Part shown: positions 23,193 to 32,477 of the stretch, piece by piece
Layout: the number at the start of each line of letters is the position of its first letter
Position numbering within the stretch: position 1 is the stretch's first letter
Source of the DNA: Synechococcus sp. RS9916
GTDB taxonomy: Bacteria > Cyanobacteriota > Cyanobacteriia > PCC-6307 > Cyanobiaceae
Assembly: GCF_000153825.1 (NCBI RefSeq)
Contig: NZ_DS022299.1
Location: 1,080,869-1,144,868 of the forward strand
Reading direction: 5' to 3'
Length of the DNA stretch: 64,000 bases
Notes under the pieces: model-generated
The model's database searches: none
Seen by the model: the letters and a program-made list of their open reading frames with translations, nothing else
Told to the model about the DNA's origin: nothing
Translations under genes and position numbers: made by a program

Positions 23193-23758
23193 GCGACGTC
23201 CTCCCCGTTGTGGCGCAGCCGAGTGCGCGCGTCGTAATCACCAAGAACCGTGCTGGTCAGCCCGAAATCGGTGATGGCCAGCAGCATCAACGGCTGCTGC
23301 TCAGATGGGTTGCAGGTTTGATGCACCACCCAGCGGGGCACAAAGGCCACCGCGCCACGCTCCAGCCGATGGGTCTGATCACCGATCTGGATCTCTGCCG
23401 AACCCGAAAGCACCACAAACAGTGATTCATGGGCATGGCGATGCTTCTCGTTGCAGGCACCGGGGGCAATGCGCACCACGCGCGGATCGAGCACCTCAGC
23501 AGCAAAGGGGTTGTCTTCGACGCAGAAATCGATCCCCCGCTTCGCGTCGCGATTGGCATAACGCAGCTGACCCTCACCAGGCTCCGCACCCGGTCGCCAC
23601 AGACAAACGCTGGCCTCCGGTTGGGCCGGCTGGTGGGGAGCCATCCGCTGGAGCAGCGGTCCGAGAGCATCCGGCAGCGACGGGCATGGTCGTGACGGCG
23701 ATTGCACAGACGGCAGTGGCCCTGACGGCAGTGGTGGTGTGGAGGTGAGATCAGGCAT
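23189..23758 (-). CDS. Cupin-domain protein
   Basis: From ATG 23758 the product has about 189 residues: a Pro/Ser-rich N-terminus, then a single cupin barrel. The metal motif is APGACNEKHRHAHESLFVVL (HxH with Glu), and motif 2 is VPRWVVHQTCNP. It is the first gene of the four-gene overlapping operon (ATGA with the fusion gene). It could be a dioxygenase or isomerase, or a small-molecule sensor. An upstream extension to 23842 in the same frame looks non-coding. Confidence 0.72.
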   Translation of the reverse strand: MPDLTSTPPLPSGPLPSVQSPSRPCPSLPDALGPLLQRMAPHQPAQPEASVCLWRPGAEPGEGQLRYANRDAKRGIDFCVEDNPFAAEVLDPRVVRIAPGACNEKHRHAHESLFVVLSGSAEIQIGDQTHRLERGAVAFVPRWVVHQTCNPSEQQPLMLLAITDFGLTSTVLGDYDARTRLRHNGEDVA

Positions 23759-23882
23759 GGCGATGGGACATGAAGCTTGGGGTCTGCCTCGATGACACTC
23801 ACTGTGGTGCCATTCCCCACAACCGGCATTGACCAGGATCAACAGTTGCTGTGATCGAGCTCACACCACGGAGCCAGCCCAC

Positions 23883-23910
23883 AAAAAGGCGGCCCCTTGC
23901 GGGACCGCTT
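23883..23910 (-). terminator. Rho-independent terminator after ftsH
   Basis: On the minus strand a GCGGTCCC-GCAA-GGGGCCGC stem is followed by a T-run. It lies about 40 bases after the ftsH stop. Confidence 0.75.
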
Positions 23911-23950
23911 GTGCCACGCCCCGCAGGGAATGAAAGGAAGCGCTTGGAGA

Positions 23951-25816
23951 TCAGCCGGGCATCACGCTGGCGGAGAGCATCTCCTTGAGCTCATCACCCT
24001 CGATCACCTCTTTCTCGAGGATCTTCTGGGAGATGGTTTCCAGCAGGGCCATGTTGTGGCGCAGGATGCCGAGGGCCTGCTCATGGGCCCGGTCCACCAG
24101 ACCACGCACCTCGCTATCGATCGCCTGGGCCGTGGCGTCACTCACCGTGCGGCGAGGGTTGTTGTTGCCCCCCAGGAAACGACCACCGCCCTGCTTGTCG
24201 TAAGCGAGGGGGCCAAGGGTTTCACTCATGCCGTAAGTGCCCACCATCTGCTCAGCGATGTCTGTCGCCCGCTGAAGGTCGTTGGCGGCACCCGTGGTGA
24301 TCTTCCCGAACACGATTTCCTCAGCGGAGCGGCCCCCAAGCAGGGTGGCGATCTGTCCTTCGAGGTCTTCGCGGGAGTTGAGGAAACGCTCTTCGGTGGG
24401 CAGCTGCAGGGTGTACCCCAGGGCACTCATGCCGCGGGGCACGATCGAAATCTTGGCCACCTTGCTGCCGCCGGGCATCAGGTGTCCCACGATCGCGTGG
24501 CCCACTTCGTGGTAGGCCACCACCTTCTTCTCGTCGTCTTGGAGCACACGGCTCTTCTTCTCCAGACCCGCAACCACCCGTTCGATCGCTTCGCCGAGAT
24601 CCTGCTGCTCCACCTTGGTGCGCTTGGCACGGGCGGCAAGCAGTGCTGCTTCATTCACCAGGTTGGCCAGATCGGCACCGGCGAAGCCACTGGTGGCCTG
24701 GGCGATGCGGTCGAGATCAACGCCTTCGGCCAGCTTCACCTTCTTGGCGTAGATGTCGAGGATGGTCTTGCGGCCCGACAGGTCGGGGCGGTCCACCAAC
24801 ACCTGGCGATCGAAGCGACCCGGACGCAGCAGAGCGGCATCCAACACTTCAGGTTGGTTGGTGGCAGCAAGCACGATCACCGGCTTGTCTTTGGAGGCAA
24901 AGCCATCCATTTCGGTGAGCAGCTGGTTAAGGGTCTGCTCACGCTCATCGTTGCCGCCGACCACACCCATGGAGCCGGAACGGCTCTTGCCGATGGCATC
25001 AAGTTCGTCGATGAAGATGATGCAGGGAGCGTTCTTCTTGGCCTGCTCGAACAGGTCGCGCACCCGGGCCGCACCTGCACCGACAAACAGCTCGACGAAT
25101 TCCGAGCCGCTGATGATGAAGAAGGGAACGCCTGCTTCACCAGCAACAGCTTTAGAAAGCAGGGTCTTACCAGTGCCGGGGGGGCCCACCAGCAACACAC
25201 CCTTGGGAATGCGGGCGCCGATCTCGGTGTAACGCTCGGATGACTTGAGGAAATCGACGATCTCCGTGAGTTCGTCTTTGGCCTCATCCACTCCGGCCAC
25301 ATCGGCAAAGGTGATGCGCGACTGCTCATCAGGCACGTAGACCTTGGCCTTGCTCTTGGTGAAGTTCAAGGCACCCTGAGCACCGCCGGCGCCCATGGAG
25401 CGGCGGGCAAAGAACTGCAGCACCAGGATGAAGATCAGCGGGGGGACAACCCAGCTGAGGATGGTGGTGAAAATATTGGGCTTCTTGGGAGGAGCGGCCG
25501 CAAATTCAACGCCTTTGGCTTCCAGGCGCTGCGGCAGATCCATATCGAAAATCGGCGTGGTGGCCAGCACCGACGGCGCCCCTTCTTCGGGAGCATTGAG
25601 CTCGTAACGGATCTGATCCTGGGTGATGAAGGCGCGCTTCACAGCCCCGTCATTGACCTGATCAATGAATAAGGAATAGGGCACCCGAGGCACCTGCTGC
25701 ATCCCCTGATTCGGCAGGAAGCTGCTGATCAGCAGCAACACCCCGAAACCGATCAATACCAGGTTGATGATGCCGAATCGCCTGTTCGGCTGATTGTCAT
25801 CCTCGCGAATCGCCAT
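23951..25816 (-). CDS. ftsH: FtsH membrane AAA+ metalloprotease
   Basis: This 621-residue protein is a membrane-anchored ATP-dependent protease for quality control, including photosystem II repair in cyanobacteria. It has two N-terminal membrane helices ([35 protein letters not shown]), Walker A GPPGTGKT, Walker [12 protein letters not shown], an SRH with RPGRFDRQV, and the zinc motif HEVGH. The longer frame to 26389 is not coding: [13 protein letters not shown] at 25816 is the usual start. Which of the cyanobacterial FtsH paralogs this is cannot be settled here. Confidence 0.96.
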   Translation of the reverse strand: MAIREDDNQPNRRFGIINLVLIGFGVLLLISSFLPNQGMQQVPRVPYSLFIDQVNDGAVKRAFITQDQIRYELNAPEEGAPSVLATTPIFDMDLPQRLEAKGVEFAAAPPKKPNIFTTILSWVVPPLIFILVLQFFARRSMGAGGAQGALNFTKSKAKVYVPDEQSRITFADVAGVDEAKDELTEIVDFLKSSERYTEIGARIPKGVLLVGPPGTGKTLLSKAVAGEAGVPFFIISGSEFVELFVGAGAARVRDLFEQAKKNAPCIIFIDELDAIGKSRSGSMGVVGGNDEREQTLNQLLTEMDGFASKDKPVIVLAATNQPEVLDAALLRPGRFDRQVLVDRPDLSGRKTILDIYAKKVKLAEGVDLDRIAQATSGFAGADLANLVNEAALLAARAKRTKVEQQDLGEAIERVVAGLEKKSRVLQDDEKKVVAYHEVGHAIVGHLMPGGSKVAKISIVPRGMSALGYTLQLPTEERFLNSREDLEGQIATLLGGRSAEEIVFGKITTGAANDLQRATDIAEQMVGTYGMSETLGPLAYDKQGGGRFLGGNNNPRRTVSDATAQAIDSEVRGLVDRAHEQALGILRHNMALLETISQKILEKEVIEGDELKEMLSASVMPG

Positions 25817-25870
25817 GGCGTCAGATCGGAGTTGAACGACCAAACTAAAGCGAGCTTTTGATGGTGGGGG

Positions 25871-26740
25871 TTGGCGCGAGAGGGGGGAGAACCGAACGTT
25901 CGCGGGCCATTGCTCCAGCTCCGCACCCACTGGCGCAGCCGCTGGGGCATCACCGCCTGGCGCCACCGCAAGGGAATCTGGACGAGCCGCCGCCTGCGCA
26001 AGGGCCATGGCCCTTTGGCGCAAGGGCACTACCAACGGCTGCGATGGGCGCAGATGCTCAGGGCGTTGATGCGGGACAAGCCGCTGAAGCGGCTCGATGT
26101 GCGCACCGCATTGGCCTTCATTGCCGGCCCACTGCTGTTTGCCCTCGGAGCGGGGCTGTCGTTGCGGCCCAGTGGGGCAACACCCTTCACCGCTGGCCTG
26201 CTGGCGATCGGCTCGGTGCTGTTCACCGCCGGAGGTGGCTGGCAACTGCAGCAAGCGCAACAGGCGGTCCGGCACCTGCCAGACGATGCCAGCCCCTGGC
26301 AGTGGTGCGGCTGGCGTTGTGCCCTCACCCAAAGCCTGGGCACGGTGCTGTTCAACATCAACACCTTCTTCTGCTGGGGATGGCCCCACCCATCGGATGC
26401 CACCTGGCTGGGATTGGCGGTGCTCCCCAACCTGCTGGGCTCAATTCTGTTTCTGATCTCCGCCGCCGATGGGCTGCTGGAGGTAGGTCATGGCCGCCTG
26501 CTGGTGTTTGAACCCCAGCACCTGGGCTGGTGGATCGCGATGGTTAATGCCCTGGGCTGCCTCTGGTTCATGCAATCGGCGCTGGCGGCCCTGCCCAATG
26601 CCTGGCCGCAGCAAACGGTGTTCAACGCTGTGATGGCGAATCAAACCACCCTGCTGGGGTCGCTTGCCTTCGCAATCGTTGGCATCCTCTGTCTGGCGGA
26701 ATGCTCGGAAGATGAGGTCACTGCGCAGCCGAATCCGTAA
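25871..26740 (+). CDS. Polytopic membrane protein
   Basis: This is a protein of up to 289 residues; the first 70 are Arg/Trp-rich and soluble. Four or five membrane helices follow (RTALAFIAGPLLFALGAGLS; TAGLLAIGSVLFTAGGGW; LGLAVLPNLLGSILFLISA; WIAMVNALGCLWFMQSALAA; TTLLGSLAFAIVGILCLAE). The start is uncertain (the TTG at 25871 or an ATG near 26054). It is divergent from ftsH and overlaps the start of the K+-channel gene, so the two are coupled. It resembles cyanobacterial YrhK-like proteins; the function is unknown. Confidence 0.6.
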   Translation: MAREGGEPNVRGPLLQLRTHWRSRWGITAWRHRKGIWTSRRLRKGHGPLAQGHYQRLRWAQMLRALMRDKPLKRLDVRTALAFIAGPLLFALGAGLSLRPSGATPFTAGLLAIGSVLFTAGGGWQLQQAQQAVRHLPDDASPWQWCGWRCALTQSLGTVLFNINTFFCWGWPHPSDATWLGLAVLPNLLGSILFLISAADGLLEVGHGRLLVFEPQHLGWWIAMVNALGCLWFMQSALAALPNAWPQQTVFNAVMANQTTLLGSLAFAIVGILCLAECSEDEVTAQPNP

Positions 26741-27548
26741 CACCTCCCGCGAAGGGGTGTACGAGCTGCTGTTGGGCCTCTGCCTGATGGTGCTGATCAG
26801 CTTTGCGTTTCCCTCCTTCACCTGGATGGGGTCGATCGGCTATTCCCTAATCGCTTTGGTGCTCACCCAACTGGTGGTGCTGCACGCGCAACGCAAAACC
26901 TGGCGCGATCACCTCTACCAAGTGCTCGGGGTGGCGGCCCTGGTGAGCCAGGTGATCTGGACGCTGACCCCCGTGCGGCTGACCAGCAGCGGCGTGCCGT
27001 TGGTGCTGAGCTGGAGTGTGTTGGTCTCCTGGAGCGTGGTGCGGCTGGTGGAAAGCCTGGCCAACGAGCGCAAGGTGAACAGCTCGATGCTGATGGGGGC
27101 GGCAGCGGGCTACCTGCTGATCGGCCTGGCCGCTGGGCTGGTGATGAGTGCAGTGGAGACGATTCAACCCAACAGTTTTGAACCCCTCGATCTGCCCCTT
27201 CAAAGCCTGAGTGGTCACTACAGCACCGTGCTGGAAACGGCACCGGTGTTTTCCCGCATCAACTACTTCGCCTTTGTCTGCCTCACCACCGTTGGATTTG
27301 GGGACATCACCCCCAACCTGCCGTTAGCGCGGATGATTTCGGTGTGCACCTCGATTGCAGGGCCGCTGTATCTGGCGGTGGTGATGGGGGTGTTGATCAG
27401 CCGCTACACCGGAGATGTGGAAGAAGAAGATGCGGCAACTGCCGACCGGGAACGGACCGGTCGGCGATCGGGTCGCAGCACTAAGCGCAACAGCCGTGAT
27501 CGCGGCAGCCGGACTCGCCCTGGCCGTGATCGCGGCAGGCGGCCCTAG
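26712..27548 (+). CDS. Potassium-channel-like ion channel
   Basis: This protein of about 278 residues has several N-terminal helices, then a pore loop and final helix. The selectivity filter is TTVGFGDITP near residue 192, TVGFGD being a K+-type filter. The C-terminal 45 residues are acidic and then strongly Arg-rich (RTGRRSGRSTKRNSRDRGSR), likely facing the cytosol. ATG 26712 overlaps the end of the preceding membrane-protein gene. It may act in membrane potential or osmotic control. No RCK or cNMP domain is attached. Confidence 0.78.
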   Translation: MRSLRSRIRNTSREGVYELLLGLCLMVLISFAFPSFTWMGSIGYSLIALVLTQLVVLHAQRKTWRDHLYQVLGVAALVSQVIWTLTPVRLTSSGVPLVLSWSVLVSWSVVRLVESLANERKVNSSMLMGAAAGYLLIGLAAGLVMSAVETIQPNSFEPLDLPLQSLSGHYSTVLETAPVFSRINYFAFVCLTTVGFGDITPNLPLARMISVCTSIAGPLYLAVVMGVLISRYTGDVEEEDAATADRERTGRRSGRSTKRNSRDRGSRTRPGRDRGRRP

Positions 27549-28816
27549 CCGTTGAGCCCGCCAGCACCGTCGGCCGCATCGTTCACCGCCTGCGGGAGAT
27601 CAGGCGTTGATCCACCCGACTGGGTGATGCGCAGGCCGGTGCTGTCTTGCAGTTGCCGCAACAAGGTGGCGATCGACAGGTTCATCTGCCCCTCCCGTTC
27701 CCCAATCAAGGCGACTTCTTCCACCTCGATGGGCTGCACGGTGTCGCTGAGCATGGTGAGCAACGGCTCCAGCTTCTGCAGCAGGAAGAGGCGCTTGGCA
27801 TCCGAGCCGGAACGCTTCAAGGACGTGACCAGATCCTGGAGACCTTCGGCCTGGGAGCGGCCCTGCTCCACGATCGTGGCGGCGGCACCTTTGGCCTCAG
27901 CCATCATCGTTTGGCACTCGGATTCAGCCGGTGCGATCACATCGGCTTCCAGCTGTTGGGTCACCTGTTTGATGCGCTCCTCCTGCACCGGCAGTTCAGC
28001 CTCAGCCCGAGCCAACTCGGCACCGATTTCCGCCTCTACCTCAGCCACAAGGGCCTCACGGCGCGTAAGGGCATCCTTAATTCGTTTCTGGGCGTTGGCC
28101 GTCGCAACCGCTAGGTCCTTGTCGAGCCGCCGCAGGGAAGTGATGCGGGCGTTCTCGGCCTGTTTCACAGCTGATTGCGACGTGGCCTCGGCTTCAGCAA
28201 TGCGCGAATCCCGCTTCAGCTCCACCAGCTGCTTGCGGCCGATCGAATCGAGATAGCGCACGTCATCGGAGATGTTCTGGATCTGCAGGGTGTCGAGCAC
28301 CAGCCCCAGCTTCTGCAGATCGTCTTCCGCCTCCTCCAGCAAGGTACGGGCAAAGGTGATCTTGTCTTCATTGAGCTGCTCGGGGGTGAGGCTGGCCATC
28401 ACGCCGCGCAGGTTGCCCTCAAGGGTTTCTTTGGCGATGTGGCGGATGTCGTCTTGGCTTTTGCCGATCAGGCGTTCGATCGCGTTGTGGATCCCCGGCT
28501 CATCGCCGGAGATCTTGATGTTGGCCACACCCGCCACATTCAGAGGGATGCCTCCCTTGGAGTAGGCGTTCTCCACCCGCAGCTCGATGATCATGTTGCT
28601 GAGGTCGAGACGCATCACGTCTTCCAGCACAGGGATGCGCAAGGCACTGCCACCGCGCACGGTGCGGTAGCCCACCTTGCGGCCATCACCCGTGGTGCGA
28701 CTGAGACCCGCAAAGATCAGCACTTCACTGGGCTGGCAGATGAAATACAGCTGCCTGAGCATCACCACAAAGGCCCAGAGTCCGGCAGCACCGGTGATTC
28801 CAACAGCAAAAAACAT
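27545..28816 (-). CDS. Flotillin-like SPFH/Band 7 protein
   Basis: This 423-residue membrane protein has one N-terminal helix (FFAVGITGAAGLWAFVVML), an SPFH domain (AYSKGGIPLNVAGVANIKIS; AIERLIGKSQDDIRHIAKE; TLEGNLRGVMASLTPEQLNE) and a long coiled coil rich in Ala/Glu/Arg. Such proteins form membrane scaffolds, usually partnered by an NfeD protein. It directly follows the paralog at 28816 (stop and ATG share one base) and ends convergently with the channel gene (four-base overlap). Confidence 0.85.
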   Translation of the reverse strand: MFFAVGITGAAGLWAFVVMLRQLYFICQPSEVLIFAGLSRTTGDGRKVGYRTVRGGSALRIPVLEDVMRLDLSNMIIELRVENAYSKGGIPLNVAGVANIKISGDEPGIHNAIERLIGKSQDDIRHIAKETLEGNLRGVMASLTPEQLNEDKITFARTLLEEAEDDLQKLGLVLDTLQIQNISDDVRYLDSIGRKQLVELKRDSRIAEAEATSQSAVKQAENARITSLRRLDKDLAVATANAQKRIKDALTRREALVAEVEAEIGAELARAEAELPVQEERIKQVTQQLEADVIAPAESECQTMMAEAKGAAATIVEQGRSQAEGLQDLVTSLKRSGSDAKRLFLLQKLEPLLTMLSDTVQPIEVEEVALIGEREGQMNLSIATLLRQLQDSTGLRITQSGGSTPDLPQAVNDAADGAGGLNG

Positions 28817-30138
28817 CAGTTCACTCCGGTTGACGACAAGGTGCCGAGCAGGTCGACGCCAAGGATCTCCTTGACCTGCTCAAAGAACTGGCGCACCACC
28901 TTGTGGTTCACAGCCACAAGGCTGGCGAGGCTGGAGGCATCGTCGCCATCAAGGGCGGTGATGCGCTTGAGCTGCAGTTGGCCGGGCAAACGGGTGGCCT
29001 GCGCGAGCACCATCTCGATCTGCTGCAACAGGAACACCAACTCCGCGGTGCTGCCGGCGTCTTCCCACACCTGGGTAAGCAAATCGTTGACGAGCGCGCT
29101 GGCTTTCACATCTTCAGCAGTGGCGGCTGCACGGCCACGGGCCCGCAATTCCTGGGCTTTTTGCTGCGCCTGAGAGGGCAGCACCGCTTCTGCGCGAAGA
29201 CGCAGGCGCTCGAGCTCAGCGCGCACCTTCTGAAGCTGTTGTTCGGCCTTGGCACGGGCTTCCAGTTCGGCTGCCTCCGTGCGTTCCTCCTCAGAACGAG
29301 CCTCCTTCTCCATCTGCGCCACCTTGGTGCGCACGTCGTTGTCTTTCTCCAGCACCACGGTTTCAGCCTCGGTGCGCACCACCTCAGCCACTTCTTCCAT
29401 TTCCGCCTCGATGCGCTCGGCCTGGCCAATCGCCTCGGCTTCGGCAATTTCGGCATCACGCACAATCTGGGCGACACGCCGGCGGCTGATCGAATTGAGG
29501 TAGTCGACGTCGTCGAACACGCTCTGAATCTTGAGGGTGTCGAGCTGGAGCCCCAGGCGACGCAAATCTTCCCCCACCTCATCGGCGATCTGCTCGGCAA
29601 AGCGCAGCCGATCTTCATTCACCTGCTCTGGGGTGAGCTGGGCCAGCACACTGCGCAGGTTGCCCTCGAGATTTTCCTTCGCCACCTGCACGATCTCTTG
29701 GGTGTCGCGCCCGAGGAAACGCTCAATGGCGTTGTTGCGCACGGCCGGGTCAGTGCTCACCTTCACATTGGCGATCGCCTGGATGTTGAGGGGCGTGCCG
29801 CCTTTGGAGTAGGCGTTGCTCACCTCCACGAGCACCGGCAGCAGGGTCACATCCATGCGCCGGGCCGTTTCCAGAATCGGCTTCACAAAGGTGAAGCCCC
29901 CGTTGGCCACCACCCGGTAGCCCTTCACCCCCTGGCCACCCTGGTTGGATTTCGATCCGGTCACCACCAACATTTCGTTGGGCCGGCAGATGCGAATCAT
30001 CCAGCGGCTGATCAGGGTGAGTGCCACGATCACCACAAACACCGTGGCGCCAATCGACACCACCGCTCCAGCAGGGTTGTTGTTGGGTTGGCGCTGAGCG
30101 AGAAGCGGCAACGGTTCCGTTGCCAGGCTGCGTTGCAT
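28816..30138 (-). CDS. Flotillin-like SPFH/Band 7 protein
   Basis: This 440-residue paralog of the downstream gene has one N-terminal membrane helix (GAVVSIGATVFVVIVALTLI), an SPFH core (AYSKGGTPLNIQAIANVKVS; ERFLGRDTQEIVQVAKENLE; AQLTPEQVNEDRL) and an extended coiled coil. Two different flotillins side by side suggest a hetero-oligomer, like paired flotillins elsewhere. The NfeD-like gene lies just upstream on the same strand (41-base gap). The order nfeD-flotillin-flotillin resembles the yuaF-floT-type scaffold operon of other bacteria. Confidence 0.85.
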   Translation of the reverse strand: MQRSLATEPLPLLAQRQPNNNPAGAVVSIGATVFVVIVALTLISRWMIRICRPNEMLVVTGSKSNQGGQGVKGYRVVANGGFTFVKPILETARRMDVTLLPVLVEVSNAYSKGGTPLNIQAIANVKVSTDPAVRNNAIERFLGRDTQEIVQVAKENLEGNLRSVLAQLTPEQVNEDRLRFAEQIADEVGEDLRRLGLQLDTLKIQSVFDDVDYLNSISRRRVAQIVRDAEIAEAEAIGQAERIEAEMEEVAEVVRTEAETVVLEKDNDVRTKVAQMEKEARSEEERTEAAELEARAKAEQQLQKVRAELERLRLRAEAVLPSQAQQKAQELRARGRAAATAEDVKASALVNDLLTQVWEDAGSTAELVFLLQQIEMVLAQATRLPGQLQLKRITALDGDDASSLASLVAVNHKVVRQFFEQVKEILGVDLLGTLSSTGVN

Positions 30139-30179
30139 GCCTGCTGCAAGCGACTTCCCTTCCCTTAGCCAGGGTGCCG

Positions 30180-30725
30180 TCAGTCGGCCATGTCGAGTGG
30201 ATCGACGATCAGCGTGGGGCCATCGGAGCGGAGAATCACCACCCGCTCACCCCGCTGCAGCGGCCTGGAACCACTGCGGGCAGCCCGGCGCAACAAGCTG
30301 CCGCGCACCGACAGCTCCACAAAGCCGCGCTCATCCACCGACAAGGGCAAGGTGACTGTGGCTTCGCTGCCGATCAGATCATCGGATCGCACCACCGTGT
30401 TGGCATCACGGCGGGCCAGCACCCGTAGGGCGAGGGCAGCGCCCCAGCCCATCAGCAGACCCAGCAACAGAGCCAAGGGCAACGTGAACGGTGAGGAGAC
30501 AGATCCCTGAAACAGCTGCAACAGCAGACCGCAGAGACCAAAGGCCGCCAAGCCAAACGACCAGAACGACGTGCTGAACAGCACCGCCGGGTTTCCGCCC
30601 TCAGTGATGCCGCCACCATCACCGTTCAAACCGTCCACGTTCAAATTGGCATCGGCATCACTGGCGATCGACAGGGTGATCAACACCCCACCGGCGATCA
30701 GGCAGAAGAGATAGGTCCACGTCAT
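30180..30725 (-). CDS. NfeD-like membrane protein
   Basis: This 181-residue protein has an N-terminal helix, then two further helices (FGLAAFGLCGLLLQLF; LPLALLLGLLMGWGAALAL). The C-terminal OB-fold domain, residues about 115-181, holds DDLIGSEATVTLPL, VELSVRG and RGERVVIL. This is the short NfeD (YuaF-like) type that works with flotillins, without the protease domain. It overlaps ribD upstream by four bases and precedes the two flotillin genes. Confidence 0.8.
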   Translation of the reverse strand: MTWTYLFCLIAGGVLITLSIASDADANLNVDGLNGDGGGITEGGNPAVLFSTSFWSFGLAAFGLCGLLLQLFQGSVSSPFTLPLALLLGLLMGWGAALALRVLARRDANTVVRSDDLIGSEATVTLPLSVDERGFVELSVRGSLLRRAARSGSRPLQRGERVVILRSDGPTLIVDPLDMAD

Positions 30726-31882
30726 TGGCGTGTCCCGCGAGTGACTCCATCCTGAATCGGCATCGCACCGACGACGCCCTGCAGCAACAAATCGCGGCCC
30801 AAGTTCTGGGCTGCAGCCAGGCTCACCGGCACCACCTGATCCATGGCGGTGAACCCCAGATCCCCCAGGGGAGTGCGCGCCAGCTCACCGCCCATCACTT
30901 TGGGAGCAATCACCACCGCCAGCTCCTGCACGCAGCCCTGATGCAGAGCAGCGGCGGCCAGCGACGGGCCGCATTCCCACAGCACTCGGTTGCAACCGCG
31001 GCTGGCGAGCTCAGGAAACAGGGCCTCAGGCTCACAGCGATCGAGTTGCTGAACAGCAACGCCATGGCCCTGCAATGCCGCCAATCGAACAGACGCTGGT
31101 GCCTCATCAGCCGCCGCAGCGACGGCCACAGGGCCATGGGCCACCAGGGTGGGCGCAACCGTTTGATCCCATAGCTGGGCGGACTGGGGCAGATCAAGGC
31201 TGCGGCTGAGCACCACCCGCAATGGCTCCGAAGCGCAGCGACCGCGACTGGTGAGCAGGGGGTCATCCGCACGAACGGTGCCACCGCCCACGATCACCGC
31301 ATCACAGCCAGCCCGCAGTTGATGCACCCACGCCCGTGCCGGCGGACCGCTGATCCACTGGCTGGCGCCATTGCTCAAGGCCGTGCGCCCATCGAGGCCC
31401 ATCGCCCACTTGAGAACGCCCCAGGGGCGGCCCGTCTGCACCCGGTGCACAAAGGCCCGGTTCTGGTAAGCCGCCTCCGCTTCGAGGACACCGCTGATCA
31501 CCTCAAGGCCGGCATCCCGCAGACGCTGAAGACCACCTCCCGCCACCCGGGGATCGGGATCGGTGAGGGCGACCACCACCCGCTGGATGCCTGCGGCGAT
31601 CACGGCATCCGCGCAGGGAGGCGTGCGGCCGTGGTGACAACAGGGCTCAAGGGTGACGACGATCGTGCCGCCGCGGGCCGCATCCCCGGCCTGGGCCAGA
31701 GCACCCACCTCGGCATGGGGCTCTCCGGCGCGGGCATGAAACCCTTCGCCCACGAGCTGCCCAGCAGCATCAAGCACCACCGCACCCACCAACGGGTTGG
31801 GGCTGGTGTGGCCATCAGCGAGGGCCGCCAGCTGCAATGCCCGGCGCATCCAGGGAATCCAGCGCTGCTCGGCAGCAGACAT
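30722..31882 (-). CDS. ribD: Bifunctional riboflavin biosynthesis deaminase/reductase
   Basis: This 386-residue enzyme catalyses the second and third steps of riboflavin synthesis. The N-terminal zinc deaminase has GEPHAEVGAL (HAE) and TLEPCCHHGRTPPCADAV (PCxxxGxxPPC). The C-terminal NADPH reductase has KWAMGLDGRTA and VIVGGGTVRADDPLLT. The start is ATG 31882; a TTG at 31894 is in frame. It is coupled to the NfeD gene by an ATGA overlap, an odd pairing of metabolism with membrane scaffolding. Confidence 0.93.
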   Translation of the reverse strand: MSAAEQRWIPWMRRALQLAALADGHTSPNPLVGAVVLDAAGQLVGEGFHARAGEPHAEVGALAQAGDAARGGTIVVTLEPCCHHGRTPPCADAVIAAGIQRVVVALTDPDPRVAGGGLQRLRDAGLEVISGVLEAEAAYQNRAFVHRVQTGRPWGVLKWAMGLDGRTALSNGASQWISGPPARAWVHQLRAGCDAVIVGGGTVRADDPLLTSRGRCASEPLRVVLSRSLDLPQSAQLWDQTVAPTLVAHGPVAVAAAADEAPASVRLAALQGHGVAVQQLDRCEPEALFPELASRGCNRVLWECGPSLAAAALHQGCVQELAVVIAPKVMGGELARTPLGDLGFTAMDQVVPVSLAAAQNLGRDLLLQGVVGAMPIQDGVTRGTRQ

Positions 31883-31993
31883 GGGCTCAAGCAAACGGAG
31901 AGTCCATCATCGTCATCCCAAAGCGTGACCTTGTTTAGGCCAAAGCCTGATCGACAAACAGCAGAACTCGCAGCCATGCCTCCCGCCGTGCCG

Positions 31994-32362
31994 TCATGCC
32001 TTCGCCAGACACAACGCATCCTTAGCGATGGCGCTCCAGTAGAGATCGCCTCCACCTTGGCGCTGCTCCCATTCATCAAGCGTGAGAGGCAAGGCATCGT
32101 CAGCCAGGCCTTGTGACAAGACTCGCTCGGCCAAATCCACAGCCAGTGGTCGTTCGGGCGCAACAGCCAAGACATCCACATCGGAAAAAGCATCCCAATC
32201 GCCTCTGGCGAGGGAACCAAACAACCACAGGCTGCAGCCCGGGTACTGCGCCAATAGGCGTTGAGCGTGCACGCGCAAACCATGGATTCGTTGGGCCTGC
32301 TTGCGGCCACGAATCTCTGCCACGGTGGCCGATGGCGTTGCGATGGGGATGGATGAACCCAT
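31994..32362 (-). CDS. MNT-type nucleotidyltransferase-domain protein
   Basis: This is a 122-residue minimal nucleotidyltransferase. The active-site motif is GCSLWLFGSLARGDWDAFSD (GS-x-ARGD then SDVD as the metal-binding pair). Such proteins are often antitoxins of HEPN toxins (MNT-HEPN) or act alone. No HEPN partner is seen next to it. ATG 32362 is chosen; a TTG two codons upstream is possible. The gene is between ribD and a DUF3122-like gene and appears monocistronic. Confidence 0.75.
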   Translation of the reverse strand: MGSSIPIATPSATVAEIRGRKQAQRIHGLRVHAQRLLAQYPGCSLWLFGSLARGDWDAFSDVDVLAVAPERPLAVDLAERVLSQGLADDALPLTLDEWEQRQGGGDLYWSAIAKDALCLAKA

Positions 32363-32477
32363 GACCAAACCCTATGGCTGCCTTAAACCCGATGCAACCT
32401 GCCTCGATGACGGGAGAGCCTCGAAATCATGGTTCCCCAACTGAGAGATCAAGGCGAGAGGCCAGGCCGTGACGCCA

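Noticed and set aside
23897-25243. 448-codon plus-strand frame opposite ftsH
   Set aside because: It runs antisense through the conserved FtsH protease and ATPase domains, and its composition is shadow-like.
28903-30168. 421-codon plus-strand frame opposite the first flotillin gene
   Set aside because: It is antisense to clear SPFH coding sequence and shows no domain.
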